DNA of 64,000 nucleotides. Source: Saccharothrix violaceirubra. Its GTDB lineage: Bacteria; Actinomycetota; Actinomycetes; Mycobacteriales; Pseudonocardiaceae. A program made the translations under genes and the position numbers. The stretch's first letter is position 1; every line of letters starts with the position of its first letter. The notes under the pieces are model-generated. The model had not been told where the DNA came from and did not search any database. It saw only the letters and a program-made list of their open reading frames with translations. Shown piece after piece: positions 7,428-15,628 of this stretch. The DNA lies in assembly GCF_014203755.1 (NCBI RefSeq), contig NZ_JACHJS010000001.1, forward strand, positions 434,001 through 498,000, given 5' to 3'.

Positions 7428-8387
7428 TCACCGACCGAGCAGCGCCCGCAACTCCGGCCATCGCGCCGGGTCGACCTGGCACGCGTTGTACAGGACCCGG
7501 TCGACGTTTCCGGCCCGAAGCCCTTCGATCGCGCTCACCGCGTGCGCCCGCGCGAACAGCGCCCGTTCGATGCTCTTGTCCGCGTTGCGTCGTCGCACCT
7601 GATCCTGAAGTCTCCGGACCTTCGGCGCATCGGGATCGGCCGGCAGACATCGCGCCCACTGTGCCTCCAACGCCCGCAGGTAGAGGTCGACCACCGGCGG
7701 GTGGTCGTCGTCGACGCGGATGCCGGCCGCCTGACAGGCCCAGTCGACGGCCGCGTCGACCGGCCTGCCGACCAGTTCCGGAGCGGCGGTGCTCGTCCAA
7801 CCGGTCGGACCTGTGAAACACAGGTCGTCCGCGACCGCCGAGACCGGATGCGGCGCCCGGATCCACTCGTCGGTCAGACGAACGCCGCTTACCCGCTCGA
7901 CGAAGGCCAACGAGGCCGCGCACATGCGTTCGGCGTCCTCGAAATCCAGGCCGTCGAGGTACGGGCCGAGCACCGGGTCGTCGGTGGACTCCCCGACGAT
8001 GAACTCGAAGGCGTGCACGCGCCCGTCGACCGCGACCGCGAGCGAACTGTCGAAGTCCACGTTCCAGTACGCGACAGCCGCCGTCGTCCCCGTCGACAGC
8101 CGCGCGAGCACCTCTGTCGAGGCACCCTCCCAACCGTTGTCGTGGGCCAACAGCACCCATCCGTCGACTTCGTCGGCGACCACCAGGGACAACTCGTCGG
8201 GGTAGGCGTCGAGCGAGTACCGGCCCGCGTCGCGCAGTGTTTCCGTGCGTGCGGACCGGAATCCGCCATAGCGCCTTAACGCCTCGTCCACGGAAAGTCC
8301 GCGCACGGCCGTGAGGCACAACGCCTCGTCGGGCAGGGGGCCGTTGTCGAGCAGGTCCGCGTAATGGTCGGTCGCGTCGTCGGACAC
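7428..8387 (-). CDS. DUF6461-like protein, paralogue 3
   Basis: A 319-residue protein, first of the three tandem copies in the direction of transcription. I chose the GTG at 8387 (VSDDATDHYADLLDNG) because GGAGGT sits 5-9 bases before it; an ATG 33 bases upstream is possible but lacks a site. The domain pattern is as in the other two copies (VRGLSVDEALRRYGGF, VDGWVLLAHDNGWEG, VERVSGVRLTDEW). It starts 29 bp after the short aldehyde dehydrogenase and may be read through from the deoC operon. Function unknown. Confidence 0.65.
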   Translation of the reverse strand: MSDDATDHYADLLDNGPLPDEALCLTAVRGLSVDEALRRYGGFRSARTETLRDAGRYSLDAYPDELSLVVADEVDGWVLLAHDNGWEGASTEVLARLSTGTTAAVAYWNVDFDSSLAVAVDGRVHAFEFIVGESTDDPVLGPYLDGLDFEDAERMCAASLAFVERVSGVRLTDEWIRAPHPVSAVADDLCFTGPTGWTSTAAPELVGRPVDAAVDWACQAAGIRVDDDHPPVVDLYLRALEAQWARCLPADPDAPKVRRLQDQVRRRNADKSIERALFARAHAVSAIEGLRAGNVDRVLYNACQVDPARWPELRALLGR

Positions 8388-8416
8388 GGGGTACCTCCGT
8401 CTCGGAAGACGGCCAG

Positions 8417-9277
8417 TCATACCCCCACGGGATGCCACACGGTCTTGGTTTCGACGAAAGTGCGCAGCCGCACCAGATCCGGCGTCTGGGTGAAGTCCTC
8501 GTCACGGTGCCGCAACACGCGTTTCACGGTGCCCGCCGCCGACCGTTCCAGATCCGCCCGCGACGATTCGGGCGCACCGGTCAGGTCCAACGCGTTCACA
8601 TCACCGTGCGAAGCCAACCAGGGCGCGATCTCCCCGGTCAGCCCGGTCAGCACGTTCACCACCCCGCCCGGCACGTCCGAGGTCGCGAGCACCTCCGACA
8701 ACGTCACCGCCGGCAACGGCCGGTCCTGCGAAGCCACCACCACGGCCGTGTTGCCGGAAGCGATCACCGGCGCCACGGCGCTGACCAGCCCCAACAACGA
8801 CGACTGCTGAGGCGCCAACACCCCGACGACCCCGGTCGGCTCGGGCACGGAGAACGAGAAGTACGGCCCGGCAACGGGATTCGCCCCGCCCAGCACCGCC
8901 GCGATCTTGTCCGTCCACCCGGCGTACCAGACCACCCGGTCGATCGACGCGTCGACCAGCCCCTGGGCCTTCTTCGCGGGCACCCCTTCGGCCGAGGCGA
9001 CCTCGGACACGAACTGTTCCCGCCGCCCCTCCAACACCTCGGCGACGCGGAACAGCACCTGCCCCCGGTTGTAGGCCGTGGCCCCCGACCACCCCGGGAA
9101 AGCCTTGCGGGCGAAGGAAACCGCGTCCCGGGCGTCCTTGCGCGACGCCTGCGCGGCGTTGGCCAGGAACGTCCCGCGCGGGTCGGACACCGGGTAGCTG
9201 CGCCCCGATTCCGACCGTGGGAACGCCCCGCCCAGGTACAGCTTGTACGTCTTGGCCACCGCGACCCGCTCAGACAT
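8417..9277 (-). CDS. Short aldehyde-dehydrogenase-like protein lacking the catalytic domain
   Basis: A 286-residue protein homologous to the NAD-binding half of aldehyde dehydrogenases: YKLYLGGAFPRSESG at the N-terminus, VVGVLAPQQSSLLGLVSA and VIASGNTAVVVAS in the middle. It ends before the region that would carry the catalytic Cys, the LELGG glutamate loop and the C-terminal substrate wall. Usual family length is about 480 residues. It overlaps the full-length enzyme gene by 8 bp, so the two are surely co-translated. It could act as a partner subunit or structural pseudoenzyme. A neatly placed start and stop argue against random truncation. Confidence 0.75.
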   Translation of the reverse strand: MSERVAVAKTYKLYLGGAFPRSESGRSYPVSDPRGTFLANAAQASRKDARDAVSFARKAFPGWSGATAYNRGQVLFRVAEVLEGRREQFVSEVASAEGVPAKKAQGLVDASIDRVVWYAGWTDKIAAVLGGANPVAGPYFSFSVPEPTGVVGVLAPQQSSLLGLVSAVAPVIASGNTAVVVASQDRPLPAVTLSEVLATSDVPGGVVNVLTGLTGEIAPWLASHGDVNALDLTGAPESSRADLERSAAGTVKRVLRHRDEDFTQTPDLVRLRTFVETKTVWHPVGV

Positions 9278-10697
9278 CGAGATACGCCTCCAAGCCCGTG
9301 CGACCGCCCTCGCGGCCGAAGCCCGACTCCTGGTACCCGCCGAACGGCGCGGTCGGGTCGAAGCGGTTGAACGTGTTGGCCCACACGACCCCGGCACGCA
9401 GCTTCTGCGCGGCCCAAAGGATGCGGGATCCCTTCTCGGTCCAGATACCGGCCGACAGGCCGTAAGGCGTGTTGTTCGCCTTGGCCACGGCTTCGTCCGG
9501 CGTGCGGAACGTCAGCACGGACAGCACCGGGCCGAAGATCTCCTCACGGGCGATGCGCATCGCCTGCGACACGTTGGAGAACACCGTCGGCGCGAAGTAG
9601 AAGCCCTTGTCGGGCAAGGGACACGACGACGTCCACCGCGTGGCGCCCTCGGCGTCGCCCACCTCGCTCAGCTCCCGGATCTTGGCGAGCTGCTCACGCG
9701 AGTTGATCGCACCCACGTCGGTGTTCTTGTCCAACGGGTTGCCCACGCGCAACGTCGAGATCCGCGTCCGCAGCTTCTCCAGCAGCTCCTCGGCCACGGA
9801 TTCCTGCACCAGCAGGCGTGATCCGGCGCAGCAGACGTGCCCCTGGTTGAAGAAGATGCCGTTGACGATCCCCTCGACGGCTTGGTCCAGCGGCGCGTCG
9901 TCGAACACGATGTTCGCCGCCTTGCCGCCCAGTTCCAGCGTCAGCTTGCGGCCGGTGCCGGCGAGCTGCCGCTGGATGATCTTGCCGACCTCGGTCGACC
10001 CGGTGAACGCGACCTTGTCCACGTCGTGGTGCGCGACCAGCGTGGCGCCGACGTCACCCGCGCCCGGCAGGATGTTCACCACACCCGGCGGCAGGTCGGC
10101 CTGCTGGAAGATCTCCGCGAGCACCAGCGCGCTCAACGGCGTGGTCTCGGCGGGCTTGAGCACGACGGTGTTCCCGCACGCCAGCGCGGGCGCGATCTTC
10201 CACGCCGCCATCAGCAGCGGGAAGTTCCACGGGATCACCTGACCGGCCACGCCCAACGGCCGAGGGTCGGGCCCGAACCCGGCGTAGGAGAGCTTGTCCG
10301 CCCATCCCGCGTGGTAGAAGAAGTGCGCGGCGGCGGTCGGGACGTCGACGTCCCGCGACTCCTTGATGGGCTTGCCGTTGTCGAGCGACTCCAGCACGGC
10401 CAGTTCACGGCCGCGTTCCTGGATCAGCCGCGCGATCCGGAACAGGTACTTGGCCCGTTCGGAGCCGGGCATCCGGCCCCAGACCCGGTCGTACGCCTTG
10501 CGCGCCGCCTTCACCGCGCGGTCGACGTCGGCCTCGGACGCGGTCGACACCTCGGCGAGCACCTCTTCGGTGCCGGGGTCGATCGACTTGAGGGGTTCGC
10601 CCGAGCCTTCGACGAACTCGCCGTCGAGGAACATCCGGTAGGCGGGCTTGAGGTTCGCGATCTCCCGCGACTCGGGCGCGGGCGCGTAGTCCCACAT
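9270..10697 (-). CDS. NAD-dependent aldehyde dehydrogenase
   Basis: A 475-residue full-length aldehyde dehydrogenase. The coenzyme motifs IPWNFPL (155-161) and FTGSTEVGK (231-239), the general base Glu255 in LELGGK and catalytic Cys289 in NQGHVCCAGSR are all present. It probably oxidises the acetaldehyde released by the deoxyribose-phosphate aldolase encoded just 3 bp upstream; this is inference from operon position. The protein has no signal peptide and should be cytoplasmic. It overlaps the short dehydrogenase-like gene downstream by 8 bp. Confidence 0.88.
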   Translation of the reverse strand: MWDYAPAPESREIANLKPAYRMFLDGEFVEGSGEPLKSIDPGTEEVLAEVSTASEADVDRAVKAARKAYDRVWGRMPGSERAKYLFRIARLIQERGRELAVLESLDNGKPIKESRDVDVPTAAAHFFYHAGWADKLSYAGFGPDPRPLGVAGQVIPWNFPLLMAAWKIAPALACGNTVVLKPAETTPLSALVLAEIFQQADLPPGVVNILPGAGDVGATLVAHHDVDKVAFTGSTEVGKIIQRQLAGTGRKLTLELGGKAANIVFDDAPLDQAVEGIVNGIFFNQGHVCCAGSRLLVQESVAEELLEKLRTRISTLRVGNPLDKNTDVGAINSREQLAKIRELSEVGDAEGATRWTSSCPLPDKGFYFAPTVFSNVSQAMRIAREEIFGPVLSVLTFRTPDEAVAKANNTPYGLSAGIWTEKGSRILWAAQKLRAGVVWANTFNRFDPTAPFGGYQESGFGREGGRTGLEAYLDV

Positions 10698-10700
10698 GTG

Positions 10701-11654
10701 TCAGTCCACCGTCACGTAATCGGGGCCGCTGTAGTGGCCGTCCAACTGGGTGCGCCTTTGCATGAGCAGGTCGTTGAGCAACGTCGAGGCGCCGAACCGG
10801 AACAACGCGGGCGTCAGCCACTCGGGACCGGCCACCTCGTTGACGGCGACCAGGTACTTGATCGCGTCCTTGGTGGTGCGGATGCCGCCGGCGGGTTTGA
10901 CGCCGCGCAGTTGCCCGGTCCGCGCGTGCCAGTCGCGCACGGCCTGGAGCATCACGTGCGTGACCGGCAACGTCGCCGCGGGGGAGACCTTGCCGGTCGA
11001 GGTCTTGATGAAGTCGCCGCCGGCCAGCAGTGCGAGCCACGACGCTCTGCGCACGTTGTCGTAGGTGGCCAGCTCGCCGGTCTCCAGGATGACTTTGAGG
11101 TGCGCGTCGCCGCACGCGTGTTTGACCTGCACGATCTCGTCGAACACCTGCCCGTAGCGGCCGGACAGGAACGCGCCGCGGTCGATCACCATGTCGATCT
11201 CGGTCGCACCGGCGGCCACGGCGTAGGTCGTGTCCTCCAGCTTGACCTTCAACGTCGACCGCCCGGACGGGAAGGCCGTGGCCACGCTGGCGACCCCGAT
11301 CCCGGTGCCGGCGAGTTCCTCGACGGCCACGGCCGCCATGTCCGGGTACACGCAGACCGCCGCGACCTGCGGCACGTCCGGTCGCTCCGGGTCGGGTCGA
11401 CGGGCCTTGGCCGCGAGCGACCGCACCTTGCCGGGCGTGTCCGCGCCTTCCAACGTGGTCAGGTCGACCATGGAGATCGCGGTGTCGATCGCCCAGAGCT
11501 TCGCGGCCTTCTTGATGCTGCGGGTGGCGAGTCCGGCGGCCCGCTGTTCGACGCCGACCTGGTCGACGCCGGGCAGGCCGTGCAGGAAGCGCCGCAGCGA
11601 GTCTTCGTCGCGCACGGCGTCCGCGAAATCCGAGGTTGTCGTGGGTGCGGCCAT
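10701..11654 (-). CDS. deoC: Deoxyribose-phosphate aldolase
   Basis: A 317-residue class I aldolase that splits 2-deoxyribose-5-phosphate into glyceraldehyde-3-phosphate and acetaldehyde. The family signatures VCVYPDM, EIDMVIDRG, LKVILETG and FIKTSTGK (Schiff-base Lys217) are intact, as is the later GVKPAGGIRT. I start it at the ATG at 11654; an in-frame upstream extension has no conserved content. It is followed after 3 bp by an aldehyde dehydrogenase that could clear acetaldehyde. The enzyme completes deoxynucleoside breakdown with the phosphorylase and phosphosugar mutase at 24.8-27.2 kb. Confidence 0.92.
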   Translation of the reverse strand: MAAPTTTSDFADAVRDEDSLRRFLHGLPGVDQVGVEQRAAGLATRSIKKAAKLWAIDTAISMVDLTTLEGADTPGKVRSLAAKARRPDPERPDVPQVAAVCVYPDMAAVAVEELAGTGIGVASVATAFPSGRSTLKVKLEDTTYAVAAGATEIDMVIDRGAFLSGRYGQVFDEIVQVKHACGDAHLKVILETGELATYDNVRRASWLALLAGGDFIKTSTGKVSPAATLPVTHVMLQAVRDWHARTGQLRGVKPAGGIRTTKDAIKYLVAVNEVAGPEWLTPALFRFGASTLLNDLLMQRRTQLDGHYSGPDYVTVD

Positions 11655-11688
11655 GCGGCCGAGTCTAGGCGGGGGCACCCGCCCTCGC

Positions 11689-12615
11689 TCACCCCTCGTC
11701 TTCGGTTCCGAACCCCCGTCGGATGGGCATCGCGCCGTTCGCCGAGGCATTGCCGAGCAGGCGGTACCGCAGGTAGTGGCGCGCGAGCACGGCCCGGTGG
11801 ACGACTCCGGGCCCGGGGGAGTCCACGGCCCAGAACGTCCACAGCCCGGCCAGATAGCAGGCGAACGCGGTCACGGTCTCGTCGTCGGCCTCGGCGAACG
11901 ACGGCAGCGCGGACCGTGCCCAGCGTTCGGCATCGGCCGCGTCGTGTCCGGCCTCGATCAGCCGAAGCACGATCATGGTGGGGTCGACCCACCGTGCGCC
12001 CGATGCGGGCAGTCCCCAGTCGACGACGCGCACCGCGCCGTCGTCACCGAGGAGCACTTGGTTTCCGTGCAGATCGGTGTGCACGAGGGAATCCCCCGCG
12101 ACCAGTCCGGGAATCCGTGCCGAGAGTCGGGTCGCCGCGTCGACGTCCCAGCCGTCGACCACCTCGGGTCGGGTGCCTGAGAGTCGGGACCACCAGTCGG
12201 TGTCGGACCACCTGTCTGCCAGCGAGCGCAACCCGCCGGCCTCGACCTCGCCGATCCGGTTGACGACGTCCGCCACCGCCGGCAGGTCGGGAGAACCCGG
12301 CGCGAGATCGGCCGGCCGCCCATCGAAGTGCTCGAACCCGACGACGAACCAGTCGCCGATGTCGGCGTGGAAGGTCACGGCCGGCGAGATGCCCTTGGCG
12401 ACCCGTCCCGCGACGACCTCGTTGCGCAGCCACCGCATCCGCCTGCTGCGCCCACGAACCGCTTTGACGAACACCCGGCCGTTCGACGTTCGCAAACCGA
12501 CTGCGAGGTCACTGTTCCGCCCGACTGTGACGTCCCGTGCGTCGACGACCGGGCCGACTTCCCACACCACCTGGTCGCGCACCGCGTCGGGCAGGTCGGA
12601 CCAGGCCGTGTGCAC
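11689..12615 (-). CDS. APH-type small-molecule phosphotransferase
   Basis: A 308-residue protein with the aminoglycoside phosphotransferase/choline kinase fold. The catalytic loop is LVHTDLHGNQVLL and the metal-binding segment VRVVDWGLPASG, with a lysine-containing VFVKAVRG strand in the N-lobe. Such enzymes phosphorylate hydroxyl groups of small molecules; the substrate cannot be told. Being 34 bp upstream of deoC in the same operon, a sugar or nucleoside-like substrate is possible, but antibiotic modification cannot be excluded. It lies 7 bp downstream of the DUF1707 gene. Confidence 0.75.
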   Translation of the reverse strand: MHTAWSDLPDAVRDQVVWEVGPVVDARDVTVGRNSDLAVGLRTSNGRVFVKAVRGRSRRMRWLRNEVVAGRVAKGISPAVTFHADIGDWFVVGFEHFDGRPADLAPGSPDLPAVADVVNRIGEVEAGGLRSLADRWSDTDWWSRLSGTRPEVVDGWDVDAATRLSARIPGLVAGDSLVHTDLHGNQVLLGDDGAVRVVDWGLPASGARWVDPTMIVLRLIEAGHDAADAERWARSALPSFAEADDETVTAFACYLAGLWTFWAVDSPGPGVVHRAVLARHYLRYRLLGNASANGAMPIRRGFGTEDEG

Positions 12616-12622
12616 TGGAGTC

Positions 12623-13264
12623 TCAGGACTCCAGTTCGGGGTTCTTGCGGCCCTTCAGTTTCTTCTTCTTGGGGCGCTTCACCTCGACGCCCGCCATCAC
12701 GGCCAGGCCGGTGATCCGGACGGACGGACCGCCGGGCACGGTCGGCGTCTTGTACGTGCTGTCGTCGAACGCGCCCATGATGCCGGACCCGTCGACGCGC
12801 ACGGTGACGTCTTCCGGCACGTAGATCTCCACGCCGCCCCAGAAGGCGAGGATGTTGATCACTGTCTCCTGCTGGGCGAAGCGCGCCTTGGACAGGTCCA
12901 GCACCACCCCGCCCATGATCGCGACGGCGGTGTGCGTGGCGGGCACGACCCACTCGCCCTTGCGCTCGACCCCGGAGAAGATCGCCACGGACGACGCCGA
13001 ACCGGGCGTGCCGCCGACCCGCTGCGACGGGTGGTTGCCGCCGATCGGCGCGGGCACGGGCAGGCCGGGGCCGCCGAGGTCGGCGGTCAGCGGCACGAGT
13101 TCGCCGTACGTCTTCGCCGCGTACGCCGCGGCCAGCCGTTCGTCCAGCTCCACCAGGTCGAGTCGGCCGTCGCCGTGCGCGCGCTGGAGCAGCTCGGCGA
13201 CCTTCTGGCGGTCGGCGTCGGAGGCACGCATCTGACTGGGTTCGGGCACCAGCTCGTCGCTCAC
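12623..13264 (-). CDS. DUF1707 / LiaF-C-like protein
   Basis: A 213-residue protein. The N-terminal about 50 residues (MRASDADRQKVAELLQRAHGDGRL, then LDERLAAAYAAKTYGELVPLTADL) are a DUF1707 SHOCT-like domain. The C-terminal half is rich in beta strands with VAIMGGVVLDLSKARF and GGVEIYVPEDVTVRVDG, similar to the LiaF-type cell-wall stress response domain. It ends with a lysine-rich tail. No transmembrane segment is present. It lies between the caspase gene (10 bp) and the phosphotransferase gene (7 bp). Role unknown; a membrane-stress link is suggested by the domain family only. Confidence 0.75.
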   Translation of the reverse strand: MSDELVPEPSQMRASDADRQKVAELLQRAHGDGRLDLVELDERLAAAYAAKTYGELVPLTADLGGPGLPVPAPIGGNHPSQRVGGTPGSASSVAIFSGVERKGEWVVPATHTAVAIMGGVVLDLSKARFAQQETVINILAFWGGVEIYVPEDVTVRVDGSGIMGAFDDSTYKTPTVPGGPSVRITGLAVMAGVEVKRPKKKKLKGRKNPELES

Positions 13265-13274
13265 CCGAACGAGT

Positions 13275-15011
13275 CTAAGTCCTCACCGCGAGCAGCAAGA
13301 AGAACGTGACCAGACCCAGCGCGACCGCCACCGCGATCGTCACCACCAGCGGCAACGAGAACGTCACGCCCAGCAGAGCCCCGACCCCGGCCGCCAGGGG
13401 ACCGACGACCCACGGCGCGATCGAACGCGACTCCGCGGCCGAGGCGGGCGAGGTCGGCGAGAAGGGGAGCGGGTGCAGATCCGCGGTCGACCGCGCCCAC
13501 AACCGGGTCCCGGACGCGTTCGACGCCGCGATCAGCCGCCCGTCCGGGCTGATCGCCACCGGTCCGTGCCCGCCCGGCCGTGCCAGTAGGTGCAGTTCCC
13601 GGCCGGATGCCACGTCCAGCAGCCGCACCCGGTCCGGTTCGCTGATCGCCAACGTGTCCCAACTGAGCGCGGCGGCCCGGCCCGTGAAGGAGATCAGCGG
13701 TTGCCGGCGGGAATCGAACACCTGTCCGCTCCCCGCGACGAGCCCGCCACCGGCCACCACGGGCTCGACGAGCTGACCAAGCAGGTCGTCGCCGCTCCAC
13801 ACCTCGGTCCCGGACGCCAGTCGGTGGAGCGTCAGTTCGCCCGCGAACGTCGTGGACTCCGGTACGTACTGGAGTGCATTCGACTCCTGCCACCTCCCCG
13901 ACTCCCGCCACCACAACGTCGCATCCGGCGCGAGCAGCTTGTCCGGCGTGGAGAAGCTGAGATCACCCGAAGGCTTCGCCGAGTACGGCAGGATCTCGGC
14001 CGCACGCCAAGAACCCACGTCGACCAGCTCCACGCCATGCGAGGTCGGCACGCCCAACACCCGCCCGTCCGGGCTGAACGCCGGCGACGAGATCACCTCG
14101 AACGCCGCCACCCGCCGCCAGTCCCCGGTGTCCCACACCCACCTGCCGCACACGAACCACCGGCCGTCGGGGCTGAACACCGGCACTCCGGTCACATCCA
14201 GCTTCGCGGTCCACGTCCACGACTCGAAGGACAAGGACGGCGCGGGACGGACGAACACCGGTGCCACCGGTGCCCGTCCCGCGTACGCCACCAACAGACG
14301 CCCGCTGACCTGGTCGTTCCCCGTCGGGGTCTGGGCCGGGTTCACCGAGCGGACCTGCTCGTACACGTACTCGTACAGCTCGCGCGAGGTGATCAGACCG
14401 TCCTGGTCAAGGTCGGCCGCGCCCGTGCGCAGGCCGGTGACGATCGCCTCGGTGAAGATCGACCGGGTCGGCGTGCCGGTCACCGAGCCGGACGGTTCGT
14501 ACGCCCACTGGACGTGGGTCGACGCGGTCATCACGGCGCAGCCCCGACCGTCGTCGAGCTGCGCCAAGACGTCCACGCCACCGGCGGCCTTGGGCACGGC
14601 ACCGGGCGGGAAGGCGCCGCCGTAGCAGCAGTCCAGCCACACCAGCACTTTCCGCGCACGACCGGAGTCGATCAGGTCGCGGACGAACTCGGCCGAGACG
14701 CCACTCGCGGCGAGTCGGTCGGCCCGCGTGTCGGACGCGACGAAGTGCAGCCGCCCGCGCATGTCCTTGATCCCGTGCCCGGACAGGTAGAGCAGGAGGA
14801 CGTCCTCCCGGTCCGCTTCGCCGAAGAACTCGTCGAGCGCCAGGCGCAGGTCGTGTGCCGACCGATTGACCAGGACAGACGCGGTGAACGCCCCGATCGT
14901 GGGCGCGGTGAGCACGTCGGCGAGGGCGACGGCGTCGTGGCGGGGGGCGCGGAGTGCGTCGTACGCGGGATCGTCGTACGTGTCGGTCGCTATCAGCAAT
15001 GCCTTGCGCAC
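13275..15011 (-). CDS. Caspase-like protease with EF-hand-like loop and membrane anchor
   Basis: A 578-residue protein. Residues 1-245 are a C14 caspase/metacaspase domain beginning KALLIATDTYDDP, with catalytic His79 in LSGHG and Cys129 in WLDCCYGG. At 200-211 the loop DLDQDGLITSRE has every ligand position of a calcium-binding EF-hand loop. Residues 270-520 contain repeated FSPDGR-type blocks and look like a beta-propeller sensor. The last about 40 residues hold two hydrophobic helices. It starts at GTG, 20 bp from the divergent EACC1-like gene. Context suggests a regulated suicide or conflict effector at the membrane; target and trigger are unknown. Confidence 0.85.
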   Translation of the reverse strand: MRKALLIATDTYDDPAYDALRAPRHDAVALADVLTAPTIGAFTASVLVNRSAHDLRLALDEFFGEADREDVLLLYLSGHGIKDMRGRLHFVASDTRADRLAASGVSAEFVRDLIDSGRARKVLVWLDCCYGGAFPPGAVPKAAGGVDVLAQLDDGRGCAVMTASTHVQWAYEPSGSVTGTPTRSIFTEAIVTGLRTGAADLDQDGLITSRELYEYVYEQVRSVNPAQTPTGNDQVSGRLLVAYAGRAPVAPVFVRPAPSLSFESWTWTAKLDVTGVPVFSPDGRWFVCGRWVWDTGDWRRVAAFEVISSPAFSPDGRVLGVPTSHGVELVDVGSWRAAEILPYSAKPSGDLSFSTPDKLLAPDATLWWRESGRWQESNALQYVPESTTFAGELTLHRLASGTEVWSGDDLLGQLVEPVVAGGGLVAGSGQVFDSRRQPLISFTGRAAALSWDTLAISEPDRVRLLDVASGRELHLLARPGGHGPVAISPDGRLIAASNASGTRLWARSTADLHPLPFSPTSPASAAESRSIAPWVVGPLAAGVGALLGVTFSLPLVVTIAVAVALGLVTFFLLLAVRT

Positions 15012-15031
15012 GACTCACTATCGTCGCCCCT
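15012..15031. promoter_or_regulatory. 20-bp divergent start region with overlapping -10-like boxes
   Basis: Only 20 bp separate the GTG of the caspase gene and the ATG of the EACC1-like gene. The central CACTATCG reads as CACTAT rightward and as GATAGT leftward, so one near-symmetric element could act as -10 for both strands. Both messages would then start at or within a few bases of the start codon (leaderless or nearly so), and no ribosome binding site fits for either. Confidence 0.4.
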
Positions 15032-15382
15032 ATGGCGAGCATTTCCCACCGGGTGACCATCGAGGTCCTGGGCGACGACCCGGCCGAGGTCGACGCGGAG
15101 GCACGGAGACTGCTCGCCGAGCTGGAGGCCCTGGACTACGACCCGGAGTTCGCGAAGGGCCCGCCCCCACCTCCGGACACCAAGGGCTGGGACCCGGTTT
15201 CGGTGACCACCGTCGTGGTGACGGTGACCGGCCCGCAGGCCTTCTTGTTGCTAGGACGCACCCTGCACGCCTGGGCATCCCGCGACCGCCACCGCCGCCT
15301 CCGGGTTGACGACGGAGGCGAGCCGGTGGAGGTCAGCGGCGAAGATCCGATGCGGAGGTTCTTCAGCCGCGAGGCCGGATGA
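15032..15382 (+). CDS. EACC1-like effector-associated protein
   Basis: A 116-residue protein: a beta strand HRVTIEVLGDDPAEV, a helix, a proline-rich turn, then VVVTVTGPQAFLLLGRTLHAW and a final strand RLRVDDGGEPVEVSG. This order resembles the small effector-associated constant component 1 (EACC1) proteins. Those accompany caspase or other effectors in actinobacterial conflict systems. It diverges from the caspase-like gene with 20 bp between starts, and its end overlaps the DUF397 gene by 20 bp tail to tail. The family call rests on layout and context and is moderate. Confidence 0.5.
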   Translation: MASISHRVTIEVLGDDPAEVDAEARRLLAELEALDYDPEFAKGPPPPPDTKGWDPVSVTTVVVTVTGPQAFLLLGRTLHAWASRDRHRRLRVDDGGEPVEVSGEDPMRRFFSREAG

Positions 15383-15620
15383 ACCCACGCCAGTCCACGG
15401 CGGGGACGGTCAGGACCGGCCCATCGGGGTTCTTCGAGTCCCGAATGGACACCCGGTCCGCTGAGCGGGCAACCTCGACACAGTTTTCCGGTTCACTGTG
15501 GCTGCTCTTCTGCCACATGACCTCGACGCAGTTCGCCTGGCTGGTGCTGTGGCTGCTCTTCTGCCACATGACCTCGACGCAGTTCGCCTGGTCGGTGCTG
15601 TAGCTGCTCTTGCGCCACAT
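15363..15620 (-). CDS. DUF397 protein with triplicated N-terminal motif
   Basis: An 85-residue protein. DUF397 proteins normally start with one W-x-K-S-S-x-S block ending NCVEV. Here that block occurs three times in a row (residues 1-17, 18-34, 35-50), followed by the usual VARSADRVSIRDSKNPDGP tail. DUF397 proteins partner with XRE/DUF5753 regulators, and such a gene lies 8 bp upstream. Each block starts with a methionine, so a standard single-block protein of 51 residues could also be made from an internal ATG. Its last 20 bp overlap the EACC1-like gene. Confidence 0.85.
   Translation of the reverse strand: MWRKSSYSTDQANCVEVMWQKSSHSTSQANCVEVMWQKSSHSEPENCVEVARSADRVSIRDSKNPDGPVLTVPAVDWRGFIRPRG
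15471..15620 (-). repeat. 51-bp tandem repeat within the DUF397 gene
   Basis: Two nearly identical 51-bp copies (15570-15620 and 15519-15569) and a third diverged 48-bp copy (15471-15518), each encoding MW-x-KSS-x-S...NCVEV. The high identity of the first two at DNA level indicates recent duplication. Confidence 0.9.
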
Positions 15621-15628
15621 GGATGCTC

